Below, one piece after another: positions 36,527 to 44,065 of a DNA stretch of 64,000 bases. Below the pieces are notes generated by a model. That model was not told the origin of the DNA, searched no databases, and saw only the letters and a program-made list of their open reading frames with translations. Each line of letters begins with the position of its first letter. Positions within the stretch are counted from its first letter, which is position 1. Made by a program: the position numbers and the translations under genes. Origin of the DNA: Vicinamibacterales bacterium (GTDB taxonomy: Bacteria; Acidobacteriota; Vicinamibacteria; Vicinamibacterales; 2-12-FULL-66-21); assembly GCA_036496585.1 (NCBI GenBank), contig DASXLB010000020.1, positions 1 to 64,000 on the forward strand, given 5' to 3'.

Positions 36527-36967
36527 ATGGCGACGTTTTCGCGCAACGTGACCGTGAACTGGGAAGGACCGATCATGGAAGGGAAGGGAACGGCCAAGGC
36601 CGGCAGCGGCGCTTTCGACCTGCCGGTCAGCTTCCCCCGCCGCGTCGGCGACCCGGAAGGGCAGACGAGCCCTGAAGAATTGATGGCCGCCGCACACGCC
36701 GCCTGCTTCGCGATGGCGCTCAACGCGACGGTCGGGCGAAAGGGCGGCTCGATCGCCCGGTCGGAGGTCAGCGCCACCGTCACCGCCGACAAGGGCGACG
36801 CCGGCATCAAGATTCTCTCGTCGAAGCTGACCGTGGTGGCGCACGGGCTGACCGGGATTTCCAAGGAAGATTTCCCGGCGGTGGCGCGCGAGGCGGAAGG
36901 CAAGTGCCCCGTCTCGAATGCGTATCGCGGCTCGCTGCAGATTGACCTCGACGCCAAGGCCGTCTGA
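36527..36967 (+). CDS. osmC: OsmC-family peroxiredoxin
   Basis: A 146-residue organic hydroperoxide reductase. It opens FSRNVTVNWEGPIMEGKGTA and contains QTSPEELMAAAHAACFAMAL with the first reactive Cys and EGKCPVSNAYRGSLQIDL with the second. These two cysteines are conserved in OsmC/Ohr, unlike in the OsmC-like protein at 4882. ATG 36527 has GAGGAG about 7 bases before. It detoxifies lipid or organic peroxides. The phosphatase gene downstream has its own promoter-like box. Confidence 0.95.
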   Translation: MATFSRNVTVNWEGPIMEGKGTAKAGSGAFDLPVSFPRRVGDPEGQTSPEELMAAAHAACFAMALNATVGRKGGSIARSEVSATVTADKGDAGIKILSSKLTVVAHGLTGISKEDFPAVAREAEGKCPVSNAYRGSLQIDLDAKAV

Positions 36968-37005
36968 CGGATCGGGTGAGCGAATGGCGGGTGGATGGGC
37001 GGGCA

Positions 37006-37011
37006 TACAAT
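37006..37011 (+). promoter_or_regulatory. Candidate -10 box, leaderless start
   Basis: TACAAT ends 7 bases before ATG 37019, the start of the phosphatase signal peptide. No -35 is evident. Confidence 0.4.
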
Positions 37012-37018
37012 GCCGCCC

Positions 37019-38119
37019 ATGCACCGCACCCGTGTACTGCCAGTCCTGATCTTCCCGCTGCTGCTCGCCTTGGCGCCGGCACCAGAGCCGGCGCCGGTCC
37101 GCAACGTCGTCATCGTGACCATCGACGGCATGCGATGGCAGGAGGTGTTCGGCGGCGCGGATCGCGCGTATTTCAAGAAGACCTCCGACGGAAAGCCCTC
37201 CGCGGCCGAGCAGCGCTTCTGGCGTGAAGACGTCGAGGCGCGACGCACGGCCCTGATGCCGTTCTTCTGGGGCACGCTGGCGACGCAGGGAGTGGTGCTC
37301 GGCGATCCGTCTCGCCAGAGCCGCGTGCATCTGACCAACGGGCTGTGGTTCTCGTATCCGGGCTACTCGGAGATGCTGACCGGACGGGCCGACCCGCGCG
37401 TCGACAGCAACGACAAGGTTCCCAACCCCAACGTCACGGTGCTCGAGTGGCTCGACGGCCGTCCGCGATTACACGGCAAGGTCTACGCCGTCGGCGACTG
37501 GGACGTCCTGCCGTTCATCCTCAACGTCGAGCGAAGCCACCTCCCGGTCGGCGCGAAGGTCCCGGTGCCGTCGCCGCGCAGCGACCGCGAACGGGCGATC
37601 AACGACCTGACCGACGATTTGCCGCGCTACTGGGAGGACGTGATCTTCGATGCGCCGGTGATGCAGGCGGCGCTCGAAGCCCTGCGCGTCCGGCAACCGC
37701 GCGTGCTGTATGTGATGCTCGGTGAAACCGACGAGTGGGCGCACGGCGGGCGTTACGATCTCTACCTGGACGCGGCGTTCAGGAGCGATCGGTTTCTCGG
37801 CCGGCTGTGGGAACGGCTGCAATCGCTGCCCGCCTACAAAGGGACCACGGCGCTCATCGTGACGACCGATCACGGACGCGGCGCCGGCACCAAGGACTGG
37901 ACCGATCACGGCCGCGACGTGCCGGCGGCGGAAACCACATGGCTGGCGATGCTCGGGCCAGGCACCGGGCCGGCCGGCGTCCGTGAAGGGGCCACGGCAA
38001 CAACCTCGCAGCTTGCCGCAACGGTCGGTGCCCTGCTGGGAGAGGATTTCCGGGCCGCATTCCCGGCGGCTGCTGCGCCGCTGCCGGGGGTGAAGACCCA
38101 GCCGGCCGTTTCACGCTGA
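37019..38119 (+). CDS. Secreted alkaline phosphatase-superfamily hydrolase
   Basis: A 366-residue secreted hydrolase. The signal peptide is VLPVLIFPLLLALAPAP. Metal-binding features of the alkaline phosphatase/phosphodiesterase fold are visible: NVVIVTIDGMRWQEVFGG near the start, SYPGYSEMLTGRADPR with a probable nucleophile Ser/Thr, LGETDEWAHGGRYDLYL (Asp/His), and LIVTTDHGRGAGTKDWTDHG near the end. Related proteins act as nucleotide pyrophosphatases, phosphonoacetate hydrolases or sulfatases. ATG 37019 matches the signal start. It is followed by the 110-bp repeat array and converges on the barrel gene at 38385. Confidence 0.82.
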   Translation: MHRTRVLPVLIFPLLLALAPAPEPAPVRNVVIVTIDGMRWQEVFGGADRAYFKKTSDGKPSAAEQRFWREDVEARRTALMPFFWGTLATQGVVLGDPSRQSRVHLTNGLWFSYPGYSEMLTGRADPRVDSNDKVPNPNVTVLEWLDGRPRLHGKVYAVGDWDVLPFILNVERSHLPVGAKVPVPSPRSDRERAINDLTDDLPRYWEDVIFDAPVMQAALEALRVRQPRVLYVMLGETDEWAHGGRYDLYLDAAFRSDRFLGRLWERLQSLPAYKGTTALIVTTDHGRGAGTKDWTDHGRDVPAAETTWLAMLGPGTGPAGVREGATATTSQLAATVGALLGEDFRAAFPAAAAPLPGVKTQPAVSR

Positions 38120-38126
38120 AGCGAGC

Positions 38127-38380
38127 GTAGGGAGAGTCCGAGGGGCAAAACGCCCGTCGGACAGGAAGGTCGCGAGTGAGCACCGCGAATGAGCCACGAG
38201 ATCGGAGCGAGCGGCGCAGCGGCGAGCGAGAGCGCGTGTAGGGGAGCCCGAGGGGCAAAACGCCCGTCGGACAGGAAGGTCGCGAGTGAGCACCGCGAAC
38301 GAGCCACGAGATCGGAGCGAGCGGCGCAGCGGCGAGCGAGAGCGCGTGTAGGGGAGTCCGAGGGGCGACGCCCCTCGGAC
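38127..38380. repeat. 110-bp tandem repeat with hairpins (2.2-2.3 units)
   Basis: A 110-base unit is repeated in tandem: unit 1 at 38127-38236, unit 2 at 38237-38346, then a partial third. Units 1 and 2 are near-identical. Each begins with a stem such as GTCCGAGGGGC (38136-38146) with GCCCGTCGGAC (38152-38162), one mismatch. The last copy carries a perfect 12-bp palindrome, GTCCGAGGGGCG with CGCCCCTCGGAC (38356-38380). The repeat fills the space between two convergent gene ends and lies 4 bases from the barrel stop. It may act as a bidirectional terminator, or be a dispersed intergenic element. Confidence 0.9.
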
Positions 38381-38384
38381 AATA

Positions 38385-39092
38385 CTAGAAGCGGAAGCCG
38401 ACGGTAATCGGCAGGAACTCGCCGTTGGCCTTCAAGGTTGTCGGCGTCTGGCCTGCCGGAACGTTCGCCTGCGAGACGGTCGGTCCCCAGATGTAGTGGA
38501 ACCTGGCTTCGACGTAAATCGAGGCGTGCTCGGACAGCTTGAAGTCGACGCCGCCGCCGAAGTCCATGCCGAAGTCGTTGGCGCTGCGTTCACCGATCAC
38601 CTGGTCGACCGGCACGAGCGCCGGGTAGCAGACGTACCACCAGGGATCGCAAACCGTCGTGTAGCCGACGCCCGGGGTGGTGATGTTGACCGGACGGTGA
38701 TAGTAGCCGCCGCCGACGACGGCATAGCCGCTGGCCTTGCCGGGAGTCTTCGGCTGGAAGACGAGATTACCGTCGAAATACTGCATGTTCCCGTCGGCGA
38801 AGAACGGTGTGGGAACGCCCGGGTTGATCGGGTTCGACGCGACGTTGAAGTCCAGCTCCTTCTTCATGAAGCCGTTGTATCCGTACTCCGCCTGGAACGA
38901 CACCGGCGACTTCGTGTTGAAGAGCAGACCGATGGTGAAGTTGCCGCCATTTGCGACGTGGTCGTGGATGGTGCCGAGGGCGCTGGTATAGCCGCCGCCG
39001 ATCGTGAGTTGGATTGGCTTGACGTCCTGCGCGCCAGCGGGAGAGGCCGCGATCAGCGCGGCACCGAGAACGAGTCCGAACCTGCGAAACAT
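38385..39092 (-). CDS. Small outer-membrane beta-barrel protein
   Basis: A 235-residue protein with signal peptide FGLVLGAALIAASPAGAQ and a body of eight likely strands ending in FLPITVGFRF. Typical lines are IQLTIGGGYTSALGTIHDHV, FQAEYGYNGF, YAVVGGGYYHRPVN and IYVEARFHYIWGP, as in OmpX/OprF-like porin-fold proteins. Two cysteines (CDPWWYVCYPA) could form a loop disulfide. ATG 39092 is set by GGAGG upstream (GGAGGAACACATG). Function is unknown. It ends next to the tandem repeat. Confidence 0.8.
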   Translation of the reverse strand: MFRRFGLVLGAALIAASPAGAQDVKPIQLTIGGGYTSALGTIHDHVANGGNFTIGLLFNTKSPVSFQAEYGYNGFMKKELDFNVASNPINPGVPTPFFADGNMQYFDGNLVFQPKTPGKASGYAVVGGGYYHRPVNITTPGVGYTTVCDPWWYVCYPALVPVDQVIGERSANDFGMDFGGGVDFKLSEHASIYVEARFHYIWGPTVSQANVPAGQTPTTLKANGEFLPITVGFRF

Positions 39093-39252
39093 GTGTTCCT
39101 CCAATATGAATAAAATGTAGGTGTGGGGCGCGCTGGCGGGGAACTGCGCCGACTACCAGAAGGGACCTGTACTACTGACAGTCCCCTGTCGCTTTTCATG
39201 ACGGCTCCCTGCACTCCTGACAGTGGCTCCTACACGAGCGAGGTGATGTTGT

Positions 39253-39774
39253 ATGCACATGAAACGCAGGTTCGTCGTCGGGACGGCGATGGCGCTCGCG
39301 GCGGCGTGTCTGACCGCATGTCCCGGCGCGCCGCGCGCGCGTCCGGTGAAGATGGGTGACGTTGACACCGGCCCGACGTCCATCGAGGCCGTGCGCCGCC
39401 AGTTGAAGGGTACCTGGCAACTCGTCTCGCTCGACGTCTACACCGCGGACGGGCAGAAGTATCCCGCGCAGGCGAACGGCGTGCTGACCTACGACGAGTT
39501 CGGTAACCTGGCGATCAAGGGACGGATCACGGGCGGCGAGCACATCGAGCCGGCGGATCTCGACCTGACCGGCCGCGTCACCATCGATGCCGATCAGCAC
39601 CTGCTGCGGATCGGCGGTATCACCGCGGCTACACCGGACCAGCGCCGCGTCGATCCCAAGATCGATCCGAGCCATGTGCGGTCGTACCAATTCGACGGGG
39701 ATCTGCTCAAGACCACGACGAAGAACGCCGACGGCGCGACGACCGCGACGATCACCTGGAAGAAGGTCGGCTGA
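39253..39774 (+). CDS. Lipocalin-like lipoprotein
   Basis: A 173-residue predicted lipoprotein: MHMKRRFVVGTAMALAAACL ends in a lipobox LTAC at about residue 20, followed by the strand-rich domain GTWQLVSLDVYTADGQKYP and YDEFGNLAIKGRI. It resembles lipocalin-like small lipoproteins. The start is ATG 39253 with GAGGTG 7 bases upstream; ATG 39259 is equally plausible. It ends 12 bases before a copy of the 16-bp motif. The binding target is unknown. Confidence 0.6.
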   Translation: MHMKRRFVVGTAMALAAACLTACPGAPRARPVKMGDVDTGPTSIEAVRRQLKGTWQLVSLDVYTADGQKYPAQANGVLTYDEFGNLAIKGRITGGEHIEPADLDLTGRVTIDADQHLLRIGGITAATPDQRRVDPKIDPSHVRSYQFDGDLLKTTTKNADGATTATITWKKVG

Positions 39775-39785
39775 GCGGGGCCCCG

Positions 39786-39801
39786 TGCCGATTCCGCATA
39801 G
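39786..39801 (+). promoter_or_regulatory. Shared 16-bp motif, copy 2 (upstream of paralog A)
   Basis: TGCCGATTCCGCATAG ends 52 bases before the chosen start of paralog A. It lies 12 bases after the lipoprotein stop, outside coding sequence. Confidence 0.7.
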
Positions 39802-39853
39802 GCCGCGCCGGTAGGCAGGGCGTATGGTCGCAGACGGACCTCGAAGGATGGAC

Positions 39854-40414
39854 GTGACCACGACCACGAAAACGATCCTCGGCGTGCTGTTGGCCGCTGC
39901 GTCGCTGTCGGCGCAGGACGCCAATCTCACCTTTACCGCGACCGCGACGATCAGTTCGCCCGCCAAGAAGGCGTCGCTGCCGGTGACGGTCCACATCGAT
40001 CGGTTCATCGCCGATGCCGATCGCGACAAGTTGAAAGTGGCGCTCTTGGCGCACGACCAGTCCGCGCTGAAGAAGCAGCTCGCGTCGCTGCCCGACCTTG
40101 GCTCCATTACGGTCGTCGAGAAGCAGACGCCGATCAAGTACGCCTATGCGCGGCCGACCGCCAGCGGCCGCCTGATCACCGTGGTGACGGCCCAACCGGT
40201 CTATTTCCTCGGCGGTGGCGAGAAGAACGCGAAACCCAAGGCGGGCTATGACCTCGCGCTGGCGCTGCTCGTGCTCGACGGGAGCGACAGCGGCGACGGC
40301 GAGCTCGACCCGGCGGTCAAAGTGAAGCTGGAGAATGGAGCGATCGTCACCGATGGTTATGGCAGCGAGAAAGTTCGCCTCGTCAAGGTTGTCAAGGTCG
40401 GCAAGGTCCAGTAG
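39854..40414 (+). CDS. Secreted protein of the window's paralog family, member A
   Basis: A 186-residue secreted protein from GTG 39854, which has AAGGA 5 bases upstream; an ATG at 39848 is the alternative. The signal is TKTILGVLLAAASLSA. The mature part, FTATATISSPAKK then VHIDRFIADADRDKLKVALL, SITVVEKQTPIKYAYARPT, GRLITVVTAQPVYFLGGGEK and KAGYDLALALLVLD, aligns end to end with members B to E. It is the most diverged at its C terminus. I know no family name for it. The next gene overlaps it by 80 bases at its widest. Confidence 0.75.
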   Translation: MTTTTKTILGVLLAAASLSAQDANLTFTATATISSPAKKASLPVTVHIDRFIADADRDKLKVALLAHDQSALKKQLASLPDLGSITVVEKQTPIKYAYARPTASGRLITVVTAQPVYFLGGGEKNAKPKAGYDLALALLVLDGSDSGDGELDPAVKVKLENGAIVTDGYGSEKVRLVKVVKVGKVQ

Positions 40415-40799
40415 GCCGGCGCCAGCCCCCGCACCGGCGCTCCGGAGCGACGGCGCCAACGTCTATCGCGCCGACATCAGCGGGCGGCTCACCGAGGATG
40501 GCCTGAAGGCGCTGCAGCGCGCCGCCGCTCAGGAGATCCGCCGCGGCGGCCGCCTCCGTCTGCTGATCGTGCTCAAGGAGTTCGAGGGCTGGGACAACGG
40601 CGCCGGCCGCGATCTCGGCTTCTACATCCGTCACGGCAGCGACATCGAGCGGATCGCGATCGTCGGCGACGAGCGGTGGCAAAGCGAGGCGCTGATGTTC
40701 GCCGGGGCCGGGCTGCGCAAGGCGCCGGTGGTGTATTTCAGGAGCCGCGACGCCCTACAGGCGGCCAGCTGGGTCGCCGAAGATCTCTCTCCATCGTGA
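40335..40799 (+). CDS. SpoIIAA-like (STAS-related) protein
   Basis: A 154-residue protein whose last 110 residues match the SpoIIAA-like (DUF3478) family: YRADISGRLTEDGLKALQRA, LRLLIVLKEFEGWDNGAGRD, IRHGSDIERIAIVGDERWQS and PVVYFRSRDALQAASWVAED. These soluble proteins have an STAS-type fold. Start codons in this frame (ATG 40335, 40353, 40359) all lie inside the previous gene, so the reading frame overlaps it by 56-80 bases, with a Ser/Arg/Pro-rich N-terminal extension. Translational coupling or a wrong start is possible. Together with the EBP gene 20 bases on it forms the unit after paralog A. Confidence 0.75.
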   Translation: MERSSPMVMAARKFASSRLSRSARSSRPAPAPAPALRSDGANVYRADISGRLTEDGLKALQRAAAQEIRRGGRLRLLIVLKEFEGWDNGAGRDLGFYIRHGSDIERIAIVGDERWQSEALMFAGAGLRKAPVVYFRSRDALQAASWVAEDLSPS

Positions 40800-40819
40800 C
40801 TGCGAAGGATTCTCCTTTT

Positions 40820-41866
40820 ATGCATCCGTCACTCATTCGCTCTTATCCCACCGACAGTCACCCGTTTGCGCCGCTGCCGGCGCGCCGGGCCGCGCCCGGC
40901 GGCGTCGCTCCCTTCACCGATCCTCAGATCGCGGAAGGTCAGTCGATCGTCGGACAGAGCCCGGCGATGCGCTACGTCATCGAACAGATTCACCAGGTCG
41001 CGGCGACCGATTCGACCGTCCTCCTGCTCGGCGAGACCGGCACCGGCAAGGAGCTGCTCGCCACCGAGATCCACCAGTGCAGCGCGCGCCGCGGCCGCAA
41101 CATGGTCCGCGTCAATTGCGCCGCCATTCCCGGCACCCTGATCGAGAGCGAGCTGTTCGGACGCGAGAAGGGAGCGTTCACCGGCGCGCTGGCCCGCCAG
41201 ATCGGCCGCTTCGAGCTGGCCGACCGATCGACGCTGTTCCTCGACGAGATCGGCGACCTGCCGCTCGAAGTCCAGATCAAGCTCCTGCGCGTCCTCGAGG
41301 AGCGCGAAATCGAACGCCTCGGCAGTCCGCGCACCATCCGCGTCGACACCCGGATCATTGCCGCCACCCACCGCAACCTCGAGCAGCGCATCGCCGAGGA
41401 CACGTTCCGGGACGATCTTTACTACCGGCTGAACGTGTTTCCGGTCGTCGTGCCGCCGCTGCGCGACCGCGGCGACGACGTGGTGCTCATCGCCTGGCGG
41501 TTCGTGCTCGAGTTCGCCAAGGCGTTCGGCAAGCAGATCGACAGCATCGATGAGGAGAGCTTGGTCGCGATGCGCCAGTACACCTGGCCCGGCAACGTCC
41601 GCGAGCTCCGCAACGTCGTCGAGCGCGCGATGATTACCGCGCGCGGGCCGCGACTGGCGATCGCTGTGCCGCAGGCCCCCTCCGGCACCTCGGCGCGCAG
41701 CGCGCGCCTCTGCGACGTCGAACGCGAGCACATTCGCAGCGTGCTCGAGAGCTCCGGCTGGCGCATTCGCGGCGTCGGCGGCGCCGCCGATCGCCTCGGC
41801 CTGCGTCCGACGACCCTCGAGACCAGAATGGTCAAGCTCGGCCTGAAGCGGCCCCGCCCGGCCTGA
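40820..41866 (+). CDS. Sigma-54-dependent transcriptional activator without a receiver domain
   Basis: A 348-residue AAA+ enhancer-binding protein. Only about 45 residues precede the ATPase, so no sensory domain is present. The ATPase shows Walker A LLLGETGTGKELLATE, the sigma-54 contact loop EKGAFTGALARQIG, Walker B LFLDEIGDLPLEVQIK and the R-finger block YTWPGNVRELRNVVERAM. A C-terminal Fis-type helix-turn-helix follows (DVEREHIRSVLESSGWRIRG, then ADRLGLRPTTLETRM). ATG 40820 has AAGGAT upstream. The targets are unknown; the proximity to SpoIIAA-like and paralog A suggests local control. Confidence 0.9.
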   Translation: MHPSLIRSYPTDSHPFAPLPARRAAPGGVAPFTDPQIAEGQSIVGQSPAMRYVIEQIHQVAATDSTVLLLGETGTGKELLATEIHQCSARRGRNMVRVNCAAIPGTLIESELFGREKGAFTGALARQIGRFELADRSTLFLDEIGDLPLEVQIKLLRVLEEREIERLGSPRTIRVDTRIIAATHRNLEQRIAEDTFRDDLYYRLNVFPVVVPPLRDRGDDVVLIAWRFVLEFAKAFGKQIDSIDEESLVAMRQYTWPGNVRELRNVVERAMITARGPRLAIAVPQAPSGTSARSARLCDVEREHIRSVLESSGWRIRGVGGAADRLGLRPTTLETRMVKLGLKRPRPA

Positions 41867-41926
41867 GCGCGGGCCGCGTCTTCCGGGCAAACGTCCGGGC
41901 CGTGGCAGTCGCGGCCAGGCCGCCGC

Positions 41927-44065
41927 TCACCAGTGCAGCACGTCATCCATGACCGACCACCGCCGCACGTGCGGTACGGCGTTGCGCCCCTGGATCCAGT
42001 GCGCGAACAATTCGTCGATCGTCCCGTCCTTCTTCTTCAGATCGATCCATGTGTCGATCACTGTCGCCAGCGGGCCATCGCGGCCGGCGATGACATACGC
42101 GAGCGGCACCTTTATCGGCTGCGGCTTCGGGACGACCACCGAGTACTCCGGGTGCAGCAGCGTGTAGGCTGAGCCGCGTTCGGCGGTCAGGATGAATGCG
42201 TCGAGCTGTCCCGACTGCGCGAACATGCTCTGCACGTCAGTGAAGACGGAGAGCTGCGCCATGGGGACGCGCGCGCGGATGTTGTCAACGTAGTAGCTGG
42301 CGCCAGGGACGCCGAGGCGCAGTTTGCCCTGCGCGACGACGTCGTCCCACGTCGCGAATTCGGCGCGGCGGTAGTCGGCGACGATGAAGGCGAGCGTTTC
42401 GTCGAGGTAGGGCGTCGAATAGAGCACGTGCAGCGCGCGATCCGCGGTGACGACCGCCCCGGACATGACGAGATCGCACAGCGCAGGATCGAGGCCCTGG
42501 CTGAACAGCGTGCGGCTGACCGGCACCAGCTCGAGGCCGACGCCGAGATCGCGCGCCAGCTGATAGGCCATTTCCACGTCGAGGCCGACCAGTTCGCCGG
42601 CGCTGTTGGTGAAGGCGTAGGGCAGGCTGTCCTCGAAGTAGCCGACGCGCACCAGCTTCCGCGAGCGGATGCGGTCGAGCACCGATCCCGTCAGCGGCGG
42701 AAGCGCCGGCGCGGCTGAGTCGAAGACGTGCGCCTCGCCGCGGTTCCTGATCGCGTGCATGCCGGCGAGCACCTTGTCGCGGTCGTAGCCGGAGCCGGCA
42801 AAACGCTCGGCGACCAGATGCGTGCCGCCCACCGTCGCGACGACGAACATGGCGGTTGTCAGCGCGAAACGGAGCAGCTTCCCGGCGTCGAACCGGAGCG
42901 CGCCGCCAGCCGCGCAGGCGCCGATGAGGGCGACCGCAATCGTGTGGACGGCCGAGAGCAGCGTGCCGAACCGCGCGTTGACGACGCTCGTCGCCAGGAA
43001 CAGCTGGAACGTATCGGCGGGCACGTGGAACATGTCGAGCAGGAACGGCACCGCCACGTTCAGGCTGCCGAACAGCGTCAGGATCCCCGTCGTCCCGAGC
43101 GCCGGATAGTCCTTCAGCGGCAGGGGCGCGCCCGAGAACCAGGCGGCGAAGAGCACGAAGCTGAGGGACATGATCTTTGCGGTGTGCGGAAAATTGTAGG
43201 CCGCGGGAATGATCACCTCGGGCAGCCGCTCGTCCTCGCCGGGCAACGCTGCGTAGGTGCGCAGCAGCTGGCGCGATTTCTCGACGAGCAGCGGCAGCAC
43301 CACGAAGAGGCTGCCGGTGGTGAAGGCCATCACCAGCGCGTCGCGCGTGCACGACAGCACCGCGCGGTGCGGGATCGGCGTGAGCGCCGCCACCAGGCCG
43401 GGCAGCACCCAGAACGTCAGCAGCAGCGCGATCGCCACGTAAGCCAGCAGGTACACCTGCAGCTTGGCCGCCTGCTCGGGGTCGAACGTGCCGGCGACGA
43501 CGGCCGCGATGGCGAACAGGCCGTAGGGTGTCAGCGAGACGATGAAACGCGCGACGCCCTCGAGCGCGTTGTTGAGGACGGCGATCACGCCGAGCGCGAT
43601 CTGCTTGTCGCGCACGCCGATGAGCGCCACGCCGAGCAGGGCGCTGAACAGGACCACCGCGGGAACGACGTTATTGGCCAGCGCGTAGAACGGATTGGCG
43701 GGGATGTAGAGCCCGATCAGGTCGAGCGGCGGCGTGTCTTCGAGCAGCGTCGTGCTGAAGAACGACGCCGACTGAATCGGCGGGAACATCAGCGGGAACA
43801 GGAATACCGCGGCGAGCGCGACGACCGAGAAGCCGAGCAGCAGCAGGCCGACCCGCGAGCCGAGCCGCGCCGCCTCCTGCCGGGTGAGCGAGCCGAGACC
43901 GCCGATGAGCGACATCGCCACGTACGGCAGCACCGTCATCTGCAGGAGCTTGATGTAGGCGTCTGCCCACACCTGCAGCGACGCCGCGCGTTCGCCAATG
44001 AACAGGCCGACCGCGATCCCGGCCGCGAGGCCGATGAAGACCTTCGCGGTCAAGCCGAGCTTCAC
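41927..44065 (-). CDS. SLC1-like symporter fused to a periplasmic amino-acid-binding domain
   Basis: A 712-residue fusion. Residues 1 to about 440 are a dicarboxylate/amino acid:cation symporter domain (about eight helices and two re-entrant loops): LLQMTVLPYVAMSLIGGLGS, ALTPIPHRAVLSCTRDALVM, then helix 8. Residues from about 460 to 712 are a solute-binding protein family 3 domain: KLVRVGYFEDSLPYAFTNSA, GELVGLDVEMAYQLARDLGV, GAVVTADRALHVLYSTPYLD. The expected NMDGT motif reads NFPHT (YNFPHTAKIM) and the HP1 serine-rich tip is FTTGSLF, so substrate or coupling ion may differ. GTG 44065 overlaps the upstream stop as GTGA. It ends a four-gene operon. Confidence 0.85.
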   Translation of the reverse strand: MKLGLTAKVFIGLAAGIAVGLFIGERAASLQVWADAYIKLLQMTVLPYVAMSLIGGLGSLTRQEAARLGSRVGLLLLGFSVVALAAVFLFPLMFPPIQSASFFSTTLLEDTPPLDLIGLYIPANPFYALANNVVPAVVLFSALLGVALIGVRDKQIALGVIAVLNNALEGVARFIVSLTPYGLFAIAAVVAGTFDPEQAAKLQVYLLAYVAIALLLTFWVLPGLVAALTPIPHRAVLSCTRDALVMAFTTGSLFVVLPLLVEKSRQLLRTYAALPGEDERLPEVIIPAAYNFPHTAKIMSLSFVLFAAWFSGAPLPLKDYPALGTTGILTLFGSLNVAVPFLLDMFHVPADTFQLFLATSVVNARFGTLLSAVHTIAVALIGACAAGGALRFDAGKLLRFALTTAMFVVATVGGTHLVAERFAGSGYDRDKVLAGMHAIRNRGEAHVFDSAAPALPPLTGSVLDRIRSRKLVRVGYFEDSLPYAFTNSAGELVGLDVEMAYQLARDLGVGLELVPVSRTLFSQGLDPALCDLVMSGAVVTADRALHVLYSTPYLDETLAFIVADYRRAEFATWDDVVAQGKLRLGVPGASYYVDNIRARVPMAQLSVFTDVQSMFAQSGQLDAFILTAERGSAYTLLHPEYSVVVPKPQPIKVPLAYVIAGRDGPLATVIDTWIDLKKKDGTIDELFAHWIQGRNAVPHVRRWSVMDDVLHW

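Noticed and set aside
38127..38380. CRISPR array
   Set aside because: Units are 110 bases, only two plus a part, contiguous without spacers, and no cas genes are near.
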